Shown here piece after piece: positions 17,496 to 27,200 of a DNA stretch of 64,000 nt; the stretch's first letter is position 1, and each line of letters opens with the position of its first letter. The position numbers were made by a program, and so were the translations under genes. The notes under the pieces were generated by a model. The model did not search any database. It saw only the letters and a program-made list of their open reading frames with translations, and was not told where the DNA came from. This DNA comes from Azomonas tarimensis (GTDB lineage Bacteria > Pseudomonadota > Gammaproteobacteria > Pseudomonadales > Pseudomonadaceae), in the NCBI RefSeq assembly GCF_042648805.1, contig NZ_JBHRXZ010000002.1, positions 143,830 to 207,829 on the forward strand, given 5' to 3'.

Positions 17496-18104
17496 TTACA
17501 GCTGGACGCCGGAAAACGACATGAAGCCCAGGGACATCAGGCCGATGGTGATAAAGGTGATGCCTAGGCCACGCAACCCCTCAGGCACATCGCTGTACTT
17601 GAGTTTCTCGCGAATACCGGCAAGCAGCACGATGGCCAGGGCCCAGGACGTGCCTGCACCGAAGCCGTACACCACGCTTTCACCCAGGGTGTAGTCGCGC
17701 TCCACCATGAACAGTGTCGCCCCGAGGATCGCGCAGTTCACGGTAATCAGTGGCAGAAACACCCCTAGCGCGTTGTACAGCGATGGCACGTAGCGATCGA
17801 GGAGCATCTCCAGGATCTGCACCAGCGCCGCGATCACACCGATGTAGCTCAGCAAGCCGAGGAAGCTGAGGTCAACTTCCGGCATCCCGGCCCAGGACAG
17901 CGCCCCGGCCTTGAGCAGATAGGTGTAGATCAGGTTGTTGGCCGGAACCGTGATGGCCAATACGACGATGACGGCGATACCGAGGCCTAAGGATGTTTCT
18001 ACCTTCTTGGAGATGGCAATGAAGGTACACATCCCGAGGAAGAACGCCAGGGCCATGTTCTCGACGAACACGGCACGGACGAACAGGCTGATGTAGTGTT
18101 CCAT
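17496..18104 (-). CDS. nqrE: Na+-translocating NADH:quinone reductase subunit E
   Basis: 202-residue integral membrane subunit with six hydrophobic segments. It contains ISKKVETSLGLG and the NCAILGA motif; with NqrD it supplies the cysteines for the intramembrane iron centre. The start at ATG 18104 overlaps the nqrD stop; the open frame further upstream lies inside nqrD. Confidence 0.95.
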   Translation of the reverse strand: MEHYISLFVRAVFVENMALAFFLGMCTFIAISKKVETSLGLGIAVIVVLAITVPANNLIYTYLLKAGALSWAGMPEVDLSFLGLLSYIGVIAALVQILEMLLDRYVPSLYNALGVFLPLITVNCAILGATLFMVERDYTLGESVVYGFGAGTSWALAIVLLAGIREKLKYSDVPEGLRGLGITFITIGLMSLGFMSFSGVQL

Positions 18105-18772
18105 CAGTACGCCTCCTTGCTGGATACCTGGGGCGCCATTTTGAAGTCGGGCTTCTCGACCTGCTCTTTCTTCCAGGCGCGAATGCCCCAGATGAACAGC
18201 CCGATCAGGAAGAAGGCCGAAGGCGGCAGCAACAGCATGCCGTTGGGCAGGTACCAACCGCCGTCGTTGACTACCGGGAAGATGGTGTAACCCATCAAGC
18301 TACCGGCACCGAACAGTTCGCGGATGATGCCCAGCGCAACCAGCATGGCGCTATAACCCAGGCCGTTGCCGATACCGTCAAAGAACGACAGCATCGGCGG
18401 GTTCTGCATGGCGAAGGCTTCCGCGCGACCCATGACGATACAGTTGGTGATGATCAAGCCGACGAACACCGATAGCTGCTTTGACAGGCTGTAGGCAAAG
18501 GCCTTCAGCACTTGGTCGACCAGGATAACCAGCGACGCGATGATCACCATTTGCACGATCATGCGGATCGAACTGGGGATCTGGCTGCGGATCATCGAGA
18601 CGAACAGGTTCGAGAAGCCACACACCAGCGTCAGCGCAACCGAAAGCACCAGCGCAGTGTTGAGGTTGGTGGTGACCGCCAGGGCCGAGCAGATCCCGAG
18701 GATCTGCAAGCCGATGGGGTTGTTGTTGAAGACCGGATTTAACAGGACTTCCTTAACGGTAGGTTGCGACAT
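18104..18772 (-). CDS. nqrD: Na+-translocating NADH:quinone reductase subunit D
   Basis: 222-residue integral membrane subunit with six hydrophobic segments, structurally an inverted partner of NqrE. It contains LQILGICSALAVT and ITNCIVMGRAEAFAM, which supply the conserved cysteines of the family. It overlaps nqrE by one base and starts 2 bases after nqrC ends. Confidence 0.95.
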   Translation of the reverse strand: MSQPTVKEVLLNPVFNNNPIGLQILGICSALAVTTNLNTALVLSVALTLVCGFSNLFVSMIRSQIPSSIRMIVQMVIIASLVILVDQVLKAFAYSLSKQLSVFVGLIITNCIVMGRAEAFAMQNPPMLSFFDGIGNGLGYSAMLVALGIIRELFGAGSLMGYTIFPVVNDGGWYLPNGMLLLPPSAFFLIGLFIWGIRAWKKEQVEKPDFKMAPQVSSKEAY

Positions 18773-18774
18773 GA

Positions 18775-19566
18775 TCAGGCACCCCCGGCGCGCAAGTTAG
18801 CGATAAAAGGTCCGAAGCCGTTTTCATCGAGCCAGAACTGGAGCAGGTTGGTGACACCGTCACTGGTGAGGGTCGCCCCTGCCAGCGCGTCAACCTGATG
18901 GCGGGCGTTCGGGCTCTGTGGATCGACACCACCCTTCACTACCCGAATGGCAGGATCGCCGGCTTCGTTGAACAGTTCCTTGCCTGGCCATATGCCGCGC
19001 CAGCGCGGATTATCGACCTCACCGCCGAGACCCGGCGTTTCGCCGTGCTGGTAGAAGCCCAGACCGACGACGGTGTTCAGGTCGCTGGCTTCGACGGCCA
19101 GGAAACCGTACAGCGTCGACCACAGCCCGTATCCACGGACCGGCAGGATCACGCTTTCGATCTCGCCGTCGGTTTCCACCATATAGATGGTGGAGTAGCG
19201 CTCGATACGCTTGATCGAGGCGATGTCTTCCTGCGAGCTCAGTGAGCGGGACAGGGAGGCATCCTTGGCAGCCACCAGCGGGTCGAAGCTCTCCGGATCG
19301 AACTCGTCGCTGAACTCACCGCTTTCGAGATTTACCAGACGCGGCACGATGCGCTCGGCATAGACCGACTGGATACGCTCGCGCGACATGCCCGGCTCGC
19401 CGAGCCCGGCGATCGCGAGAATGCTGCGCTGACGATCGAGCAGCGCGTTTTCCAGCTGGATGGGTCGTAGCGAGACAGCCGCGCCCGCCACGAAGATGGA
19501 GCAAACCAGGCAGACCAGCAACGCGACCGTGAGCGTGCGGGCCGTGGAATCTTTCTGACTAGACAT
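18775..19566 (-). CDS. nqrC: Na+-translocating NADH:quinone reductase subunit C
   Basis: 263-residue subunit with one N-terminal membrane helix (about 11-31) and a periplasmic FMN-binding domain. The covalent flavin site is the AGATLTS near the C-terminus, fitting the ApbE target D-x2-[SA]-G-A-T-x-[TS]. It overlaps the nqrB end by 8 bases. Confidence 0.95.
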   Translation of the reverse strand: MSSQKDSTARTLTVALLVCLVCSIFVAGAAVSLRPIQLENALLDRQRSILAIAGLGEPGMSRERIQSVYAERIVPRLVNLESGEFSDEFDPESFDPLVAAKDASLSRSLSSQEDIASIKRIERYSTIYMVETDGEIESVILPVRGYGLWSTLYGFLAVEASDLNTVVGLGFYQHGETPGLGGEVDNPRWRGIWPGKELFNEAGDPAIRVVKGGVDPQSPNARHQVDALAGATLTSDGVTNLLQFWLDENGFGPFIANLRAGGA

Positions 19567-20770
19567 TGCGTGCCAGCCTCCGCTTGATATTGGCCTGGAC
19601 CACGAAGTGATCGATCACAGGCGCACACAGGTTGGCGAACAGGATCGCCAGCATCATGCCCTCCGGGAACGCCGGGTTGACCACACGGATCAGGACCACC
19701 ATGACACCGATGAGGATGCCGAAGATCCACTTGCCAGTGTTCGTCATCGAGGCGGAGACCGGATCGGTGGCCATGTAGATCATGCCGAAGGCGAAGCCGC
19801 CCACCACCAGATGCCAGTACCAGGGCATACCGAACAGCGGATTGGTATCGGAGCCGATCAGGTTGAACAGCGTGCTCAGTCCGATCATGCCGATCATCAC
19901 GCCGCTGACAATGCGGAACGAGGCGATCTTGGTCATCAGCAACACTGCGCCACCGATCAGGATCGCCAGCGTACTGGTTTCCCCGAGCGAGCCATGGATG
20001 GTGCCGACGAAGGCGTTCATCCAGGTGATGCCGTTGTCGACGATGTTGTCGATGCCGCCGGTAAAGCCCAGGCTAAGAGCCGTGGCGCCAGCGAAACCGT
20101 CAACCGCGGTCCAGACCTCGTCCCCCGACAGCTGCGCGGGATAGGCGAAGAACAGGAAGGCACGACCGGTCAGCGCCGGGTTGAGGAAGTTCTTGCCGGT
20201 ACCACCGAACACTTCCTTGCCCAGCACCACGCCAAAGCTGATACCCATCGCCACCTGCCACAGGGGAATGGACGGCGGCAGGATCAGGGCGAACAGCACC
20301 GAGGTGACGAAAAAGCCTTCGTTGACTTCGTGCTTGCGGATCGAGGCGAAGAGGACTTCCCAGAAACCACCGACAATGAAGGTCACCGCATAGACAGGCA
20401 GGAAGTACGCCGCACCCTGGACGAGGTTGTCCCAGAGACTGTTCGGGTCAAACCCGGCCAGCGCCGAGATCAGCGCGAAGTTCCAGCCCTGCTGGGCCTG
20501 CAGCAACTCAGGGTTGGCCGCGTAGATCAGGTTGGCCTGGTACCCGGTGTTCCACATGCCGAAGAACATGGCCGGGAAGGTGCACAGCCAGACGGTGATC
20601 ATCATGCGCTTGAGGTCGATGCCGTCGCGCACGTGAGCGGTTGTCTTGGTTACGCTGCCTGGACGGTAGAAGAAGGTATCGAGTGCCTCATACAGGGCGT
20701 AATACTTCTCGTGCTTGCCGCCTTTTTCGAAATGATGCTCGATCTTGTCGAGCATTGATCGCAGACCCAT
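19559..20770 (-). CDS. nqrB: Na+-translocating NADH:quinone reductase subunit B
   Basis: 403-residue membrane subunit with about ten hydrophobic segments, the main candidate for the sodium channel. The covalent FMN threonine lies in AGATALSLG, and the quinone/riboflavin region GKNFLNPALTGRAFLFFAYP is present. The ATG at 20770 (MGLRSMLDKIE) starts 2 bases after nqrA ends and has AAGGAGGG upstream. Confidence 0.95.
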   Translation of the reverse strand: MGLRSMLDKIEHHFEKGGKHEKYYALYEALDTFFYRPGSVTKTTAHVRDGIDLKRMMITVWLCTFPAMFFGMWNTGYQANLIYAANPELLQAQQGWNFALISALAGFDPNSLWDNLVQGAAYFLPVYAVTFIVGGFWEVLFASIRKHEVNEGFFVTSVLFALILPPSIPLWQVAMGISFGVVLGKEVFGGTGKNFLNPALTGRAFLFFAYPAQLSGDEVWTAVDGFAGATALSLGFTGGIDNIVDNGITWMNAFVGTIHGSLGETSTLAILIGGAVLLMTKIASFRIVSGVMIGMIGLSTLFNLIGSDTNPLFGMPWYWHLVVGGFAFGMIYMATDPVSASMTNTGKWIFGILIGVMVVLIRVVNPAFPEGMMLAILFANLCAPVIDHFVVQANIKRRLARNV

Positions 20771-20772
20771 GG

Positions 20773-22110
20773 TCAACCCTCCTTCTCGATGCGGGTGAGA
20801 TTGTCCCGCAGGATCGGGCCGTACTCGTACTTGCCAGCGCATACATAGGTGCACAGGGCCAGGTCTTCTTCATCCAGCTCAAGGCAGCCGAGCTTCTGTG
20901 CCATCTCGGTATCGCCGACGATGAGCGAGCGCAGCAGCTGGGTAGGCAGGACATCCAGGGGCACGACTTCCTCGTAGTTGCCGGTCGGCACCATGGCTCG
21001 GGGGCTGCCGTTGGTGGTGGTGGACAACGCGAATTTCTTGCCGGCCATCAGCTTGGAGATATAGATGTGGAACACCGAGTGCTTCTCGCCACCGGCACGC
21101 AGGTAGTGCATCAACTCACGTTCACGACCCTCACGCAGGCAGGAAACCTGAACGTGGTAGCGACCGAGAAAAGCAAAGGCGCCATGGGCGGTACGCCCGC
21201 CCAGTACCGAACCGGATACGATCCGGTTGCCGCCGGCCTGCAGTTCGCCTGCGGTGAGTTCATCCAGACTGGCACCCAGACGGGTACGCAGCAGACGCGG
21301 CTGCTCGACCACCGGCCCCGCCAGGGCTACCACCCGCTCGACAGACAGACGGCCGCTGGTGAACAGCTTGCCGACCGCAATCACGTCCTGGTAACCGATG
21401 GTCCAGACGCTCTTCACTGCGCTGACCGGGTCGAGGAAGTGGATGTGCGTACCGGCCAGCCCCGCAGGATGCGGCCCGGAAAAGATTTCGGTGCGCACCT
21501 TCGCCAGACTCTCGCCCGGCAGCGAAGCACCCTCGGCCTTGCACAGGTAGATGTTGGCGATGTTGCCAAGCACCTTGAGGCCGGCCTCGAACGACTCGGC
21601 CTGATCGGCAATGATGACCTGAGGATCTGCCGCCAGAGGATGGGTGTCGGTGGCGGTGACGAAGATCGACTTCGGCGTAGCGTCCGGAGCCGGTACACGG
21701 CTGTACGGACGGGTACGAAGCGCGGTCCACAGGCCGGACTCGAGGAGATTCTGGCGCACCTTTTCGTCGCCGAGCCCCTCCAGTGCCGAGCTGTCGTAGC
21801 TGGCGAAAGTGACTTCCTCGTCGCCCTCGAGATCGATGACCACCGACTGCAGGACGCGCTTCTCACCCCGGTGAACGGCGCTCACGACCCCAGCTCCCGG
21901 CGAGGTAAAATGCACACCTTCGGTCTTCTTGTCACTGAACAAGACCTGCCCCAACTTCACGCGATCACCGACCTGGACGTTCATGGTCGGTTTCATCCCC
22001 GGATAGTCGAAGCCTATGACGGCGACGCTGCGCACTGGCCTCGCGGCCTCGATACGCTGAACGGGCGCGCCGGCTATGGGCAAATCGAGCCCACGCTTTA
22101 TTTGGATCAT
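20773..22110 (-). CDS. nqrA: Na+-translocating NADH:quinone reductase subunit A
   Basis: 445-residue cytoplasmic subunit that binds ubiquinone at the exit of the electron path. The N-terminus MIQIKRGLDLPIAGAP and the biotinyl-like fold (PTMNVQVGDRVKLGQVLF, TSPGAGVVSAV) are typical. First gene of the nqrABCDEF-apbE-nqrM operon. The start at ATG 22110 matches the family N-terminus. Confidence 0.95.
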   Translation of the reverse strand: MIQIKRGLDLPIAGAPVQRIEAARPVRSVAVIGFDYPGMKPTMNVQVGDRVKLGQVLFSDKKTEGVHFTSPGAGVVSAVHRGEKRVLQSVVIDLEGDEEVTFASYDSSALEGLGDEKVRQNLLESGLWTALRTRPYSRVPAPDATPKSIFVTATDTHPLAADPQVIIADQAESFEAGLKVLGNIANIYLCKAEGASLPGESLAKVRTEIFSGPHPAGLAGTHIHFLDPVSAVKSVWTIGYQDVIAVGKLFTSGRLSVERVVALAGPVVEQPRLLRTRLGASLDELTAGELQAGGNRIVSGSVLGGRTAHGAFAFLGRYHVQVSCLREGRERELMHYLRAGGEKHSVFHIYISKLMAGKKFALSTTTNGSPRAMVPTGNYEEVVPLDVLPTQLLRSLIVGDTEMAQKLGCLELDEEDLALCTYVCAGKYEYGPILRDNLTRIEKEG

Positions 22111-22244
22111 GGGTTTGCCTAACCTGCTGAATGGAAAAGCTTTCGACGCCTGGACATCCTGGCTACAGGGCGAAGCCTGCATCAGCGCCCTCCCCCCTGA
22201 GAGGCGCGACCACTTGTCACGGCATCCTGAAAATAAACCGCGCA

Positions 22245-22250
22245 ATTATA
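22245..22250 (-). promoter_or_regulatory. Candidate -10 box of the nqr operon
   Basis: The minus strand reads a perfect TATAAT at 22250-22245 within CCCTATAATTGCG, 134 bases before nqrA. No good -35 hexamer sits 16-18 bases upstream (GGCCAG), so an activator may be needed if this is the promoter. The rest of the 331-base gap 22111-22441 holds only the terminator of the downstream gene and no coding sequence that I can see. Confidence 0.35.
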
Positions 22251-22382
22251 GGGTTCGTTTGCACCGGCTGGCCACCCGAGCCTTTCCAAAAAAAGGGCAA
22301 TCCGACTGTTTTCGTTACGACACCGAGCCCTACCAGGGTCGACGCCAAGCGCTGGGGGCATGGACCTGCCCCGCTTTCGGGG

Positions 22383-22423
22383 AAAAACAAAAGGGCTCGC
22401 TTCCTGACCGGAAGCGAGCCCTT
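22383..22423 (-). terminator. Rho-independent terminator of the GAPDH gene
   Basis: A perfect 14-base-pair stem (AAGGGCTCGCTTCC at 22391-22404, GGAAGCGAGCCCTT at 22410-22423) with a 5-base loop is followed on the minus strand by TTGTTTTT. It begins 19 bases after the GAPDH stop codon and separates that gene from the nqr promoter region. Confidence 0.85.
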
Positions 22424-22441
22424 CTTGAGACCTAAGTCTAA

Positions 22442-23908
22442 TCAGCGCGGAAAGGATGCCGGGTGTACACCCGCCAGCTCTTCCATGACCCGCACGACCT
22501 GGCAGCTGTAACCGAATTCATTGTCGTACCAGACATACAGCACGACGCGGTTGTCGTTGCAGATGGTCGCCTCGGCGTCGACTACGCCGGCGTGGCGCGA
22601 ACCGACGAAATCACTGGAAACAACCTCTGGCGAATTGACGAAGTCGATCTGCTTCTGGAGATCGGAGTGCATGGCCATCTGGCGCAGGTACTCATTGATC
22701 TCTTCACGGGAGGTCGGCTTGTCCAGGGTCAGGTTGAGGATCGCCATGGACACGTTCGGCGTCGGCACGCGGATGGCGTTGCCCGTGAGCTTGCCTTTGA
22801 GAACGGGCAGCGCCTTGGCAGCAGCCGTGGCGGCCCCTGTCTCGGTGATGACCATGTTCAACGCGGCGCTACGACCACGACGACTGCCCTTGTGGAAGTT
22901 GTCGATCAGATTCTGGTCGTTGGTGTAGGAGTGCACGGTTTCCACATGGCCATGCTGGATGCCGTACTTGTCGTACACCGCCTTCAGCACCGGCACGATG
23001 GCATTGGTGGTGCAGGACGCCGCCGAGATGATCTTGTCGTCATCGGTGATTTCCGAGTGGTTGATGCCGTGGACGATGTTCTTCAGCTCCCCCTTGCCCG
23101 GCGCGGTGAGCACCACGCGACCGACACCCGGGCACTTCAGATGCTGACCCAGACCCTCGGCGTCACGCCACTTGCCGGTGTTGTCCACCAGCAGCGCGTT
23201 TTCGATGCCGTATTGGGTATAGTCGACCGAAGCGGGATCGTTGGAGTAGATGATCTGAATCAGGCTGCCGTTGGCAGTGATGGTGTTGTTTTCGGCATCG
23301 ATGACCAGCGTTCCCTCGAACGGGCCATGCACCGAATCGCGACGCAGCAGGCTGGCACGCTTGATCAGATCGTCGGAGGACCCCTTGCGCACGACAATCG
23401 CGCGCAGGCGCAGACCTTCGCCACCACCGGTCTTCTCGATGAGGATGCGCGCCAGCAGCCGGCCGATTCGACCGAAACCGTAGAGCACTACGTCAGTGCC
23501 GCGACGGGCGCTGGCGTTGCGCTTGTCGGCGACATCGGCCAGCTCTTCGCGCACGAACTGGTCGAGCGAGCGGCCGTTGCCTTCGGATTTGAATTTCGAA
23601 ACCAGCTTGCCCAGGTCGACCGAAGCGGCACCGAGGCTCATCTCGCTCATGGTCTTGAGCGCCTGGCAGGTGTCATGGACCGAGAGTTCGTCCTGGTCGG
23701 CCATGCGGTGACGGGCAAAGCGGTGTGCCTTTAGGATCGCGATGACCGAGCGATTGATAAGGCCGCGGCCGTAGATCGAGGTAACGACATTGTTGTTGCG
23801 GTACAGCTGGCCAATCAGCGGAATCATCGCCTCGGCAAGGGCTTCACGATCGATCCATTCTCCAAGACACTGGTCGGGCTTCTGATTCACGGGCAGTTCC
23901 TTCCACAT
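22442..23908 (-). CDS. gap2: Glyceraldehyde-3-phosphate dehydrogenase with N-terminal extension
   Basis: 488-residue protein, about 150 longer than ordinary GAPDH. The first 140 or so residues (QKPDQCLGEWIDREALAEAM...) form a helical extension found in the pseudomonad PA3001 type. The dehydrogenase follows, with the NAD site YGFGRIGRLL at about 143-152 and the catalytic cysteine in SAASCTTNAIVP. It oxidises or regenerates glyceraldehyde 3-phosphate; in bacteria using the Entner-Doudoroff route, duplicate GAPDHs split glycolytic and gluconeogenic work. Which direction this one serves is not visible from sequence. The start at ATG 23908 gives the MWKE/PVNQKPDQCLGEW N-terminus seen in relatives. 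Confidence 0.88.
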   Translation of the reverse strand: MWKELPVNQKPDQCLGEWIDREALAEAMIPLIGQLYRNNNVVTSIYGRGLINRSVIAILKAHRFARHRMADQDELSVHDTCQALKTMSEMSLGAASVDLGKLVSKFKSEGNGRSLDQFVREELADVADKRNASARRGTDVVLYGFGRIGRLLARILIEKTGGGEGLRLRAIVVRKGSSDDLIKRASLLRRDSVHGPFEGTLVIDAENNTITANGSLIQIIYSNDPASVDYTQYGIENALLVDNTGKWRDAEGLGQHLKCPGVGRVVLTAPGKGELKNIVHGINHSEITDDDKIISAASCTTNAIVPVLKAVYDKYGIQHGHVETVHSYTNDQNLIDNFHKGSRRGRSAALNMVITETGAATAAAKALPVLKGKLTGNAIRVPTPNVSMAILNLTLDKPTSREEINEYLRQMAMHSDLQKQIDFVNSPEVVSSDFVGSRHAGVVDAEATICNDNRVVLYVWYDNEFGYSCQVVRVMEELAGVHPASFPR

Positions 23909-23932
23909 GTAGGGGCTTCGAAAAAGGACTAC

Positions 23933-23961
23933 ATTATGACGGCACCCCCTGGTGCCGGCAA
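23933..23961 (-). promoter_or_regulatory. Candidate sigma-70 promoter of the GAPDH gene
   Basis: The minus strand reads TTGCCG (23961-23956), 17 bases, CATAAT (23938-23933). The expected start is about 18 bases before the ATG. The spacer holds a GGCACC-ccct-GGTGCC palindrome (23941-23956), which could be a regulator site. The rest of the 306-base gap to mfd shows no gene. Confidence 0.45.
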
Positions 23962-24149
23962 TGCAGGCCTCGGTCAGTCATCCATTATCTCCCCGCTTGC
24001 CTTGCTTCCCGCCGGCATCGAAAGCACAGAAAGGCTTTCGAAACACTGCGCTGCTGCTTGTCGCTCGCTGGAATGGCCCAACCAATCCGTCCGCACCGGG
24101 TCCTACTCTGGAACCCGAACATCGGGTGGATAATGGCACGACCCAAACA

Positions 24150-24179
24150 CTGACAGTGAAACGTCACGATAGTTACAAT
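24150..24179 (+). promoter_or_regulatory. Candidate sigma-70 promoter of mfd
   Basis: CTGACA (24150-24155), 18 bases, TACAAT (24174-24179); each hexamer is one mismatch from consensus. It would start transcription about 30 bases before the GTG of mfd. Confidence 0.5.
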
Positions 24180-24214
24180 CTTCCCGATCCATTTCATCGG
24201 AGTCACGCCCACCT

Positions 24215-27200
24215 GTGTCCGTATTGCGCCTTCCGCCCCTGCCGGCCGCCAGCGGCAAGCAACATTGGGGAAACCTGACCGGCGCGTCGCTGAGCCTGGC
24301 CATCGCCGAGGCCGCCAGTAGCGCCACTCGATTCACTCTGTTGCTGACCCCCGACAGCCGCAGTGCCGAGCGCCTCCAACAGGAGCTGGCCTTCTTCGCC
24401 CCAGCACTGCCCGTGCTGCATTTCCCTGACTGGGAAACCCTGCCCTACGATGTCTTCTCGCCCCACCAGGACATCATCTCCCAGCGCATCTCGGCGCTCT
24501 ACGAGCTGCCCGGCTTGCGCCATGGCGTGCTGGTGGTGCCCATCGCCACGGCCCTGCACAGGCTTGCGCCGGTTCGCTTCATGCTCGGTTCCAGCCTGGT
24601 GCTGGATGTCGGTCAGCGGCTGGATGTCGAAGAAATGCGCGGTCGCCTGGAAGCCGCGGGCTACCGTTTTGTCGATACGGTCTACGAGCATGGCGAGTTC
24701 GCCGTCCGCGGCGCGCTGATCGACCTCTTTCCCATGGGCAGCGAGCTTCCCTACCGCATCGACCTTTTCGATGAAGAGATCGAGACCCTGCGGACCTTTG
24801 ATCCGGAGACCCAGCGCTCGATCGACAAGGTAGAGGCCATTCGCCTGCTGCCCGCCCGGGAATTTCCCTTGCGCAAGGAATCGGTGACCGGCTTCCGCGC
24901 CCGCTTCCGCGAGCGCTTCGACGTGGATTTTCGCCGCTGCCCCATTTATCAGGATCTTTCCACCGGCATCACGCCAGCGGGCATCGAGTACTACCTGCCG
25001 CTGTTCTTCGAGGAAACCGCCACGCTGTTCGATTACCTGCCGCAGGACACCCAGGTGTTCTCGCTGCCGGGCATCGAGCAGGCTGCCGAACAGTTCTGGA
25101 ACGATGTGCGCAGCCGTTACGAGGACCGCCGTTACGACCCGGAGCGGCCGCTGGTGCCTCCAACCGAGCTGTTCCTGCCGGTGGAGGATTGCTTTGCGAG
25201 ACTCAAGCAGTCGCCCCGCGTGGTGGTCAGCAGCGAGGATTTCGAGCCTGGCGTCGGCCGCGAACGCTTCGCTGCGCGACCGCTGCCGACGCTATCGATC
25301 GAGGCCAAGGCAACTGAACCCCTGGGCGCCCTGCGCCAGTTTCTCGACCAGTATCCGGGCCGGGTCCTGTTCACGGCCGAATCGGCGGGCCGTCGCGAGG
25401 TGCTGCTCGAATTGCTTGCGAGACTGAAGATCCGTCCCCAGGAGGTCGATGGCTGGCCCGCCTTCCTCGAAAGCCAGGAGCGCCTGTCGATCACCGTCGC
25501 CTCGCTTGACGAGGGGATGCTGCTCGAACCGGTCGCCCTGATCGCCGAGACCGGTCTGTTCGGTCAGCGGGTCATGCAGCGTCGCCGACGGGAAAAGGGC
25601 CGAGAAGGTGGCGAGAACGTCATCAAGAACCTTACCGAGTTGCGCGAAGGCGCGCCGGTGGTCCACATCGACCACGGCGTTGGCCGCTACCTCGGCCTGA
25701 CCACCCTGGAAGTGGAAGGCCAGGCCGCCGAGTTCCTGATGCTCGAGTACGCCGAAGAAGCCAAGCTCTATGTACCGGTGGCCAGCCTGCACCTGATCGC
25801 CCGCTACACCGGCAGCGACGATGCCCTCGCTCCCTTGCATCGGCTGGGTTCCGAACAGTGGCAGAAGGCCAAGCGCAAGGCGGCCGAGCAGGTTCGCGAC
25901 GTCGCCGCCGAACTACTCGACATTTATGCCCGCCGCGCTGCCCGCAAGGGCTTCGCCTTCGGCGACCCGGCAGCGGACTACGAGACCTTCAGCGCCGGGT
26001 TTCCGTTCGAGGAAACGGTCGACCAGCAGAACGCCATCGAGGCGGTCCGCGCGGACATGCTCTCGAGCAAGCCGATGGATCGCCTGGTCTGCGGCGACGT
26101 GGGCTTCGGCAAGACCGAAGTGGCCATGCGTGCCGCCTTCATCGCCGCCCACGGCGGACGTCAGGTCGCGGTTCTGGTGCCGACCACTCTGCTCGCCCAA
26201 CAGCATTACAACAGCTTCCGCGACCGCTTCGCCGACTGGCCGGTCAAGGTCGAAGTCATGAGCCGCTTCAAATCGGCCAAGGATATCGAACAGGCCATGG
26301 CCGCGCTTGCCGACGGCAAGATCGACATCGTCATCGGCACCCACAAACTCTTGCAGAGCGATGTCAGGTTCAGCAATCTCGGGCTGGTCATCATCGATGA
26401 GGAGCACCGCTTCGGCGTGCGCCACAAGGAACAGCTCAAGGCATTGCGCAGCGAGGTGGATATCCTCACCCTGACCGCCACACCTATCCCGCGGACGCTG
26501 AACATGGCGGTTGCGGGCATGCGCGACCTGTCGATCATCGCCACGCCGCCGGCGCGCCGGCTGTCGGTGCGGACTTTCGTGATGGAGCAGCAGAACGCGG
26601 TCATCAAGGAGGCCTTGCTGCGCGAACTGCTTCGCGGCGGGCAGGTGTACTACCTGCACAATGAGGTGAAGACCATCGAAAAGACCGCCCGCGAGCTGGC
26701 CGACCTGGTACCGGAGGCACGCATCGCGGTCGGCCATGGACAGATGCGCGAGCGCGAACTCGAACAGGTGATGAGCGACTTCTACCACAAGCGCTTCAAT
26801 GTGCTGGTGGCTTCCACCATCATCGAAACAGGCATCGACGTGCCGAGCGCCAACACCATCATCATCGAGCGCGCCGACAAGTTCGGCCTGGCCCAGCTGC
26901 ATCAGCTACGCGGCCGAGTCGGCCGCAGCCACCACCAAGCCTACGCCTATCTGCTTACACCGCCGCGCAAGCAGATGACCGAGGATGCCCAGAAGCGCCT
27001 GGAGGCCATCGCCGGTGCGCAGGACCTGGGGGCCGGCTTCATTCTCGCCACCCACGACCTGGAAATCCGTGGCGCGGGCGAGCTGCTTGGCGAAGGCCAG
27101 AGCGGCCAGATCCAGGCGGTGGGCTTCACGCTCTACATGGAGATGCTCGAACGGGCGGTGAAAGCCATCCGCAAGGGTGAGCAGCCGAACCTCGAACAGC

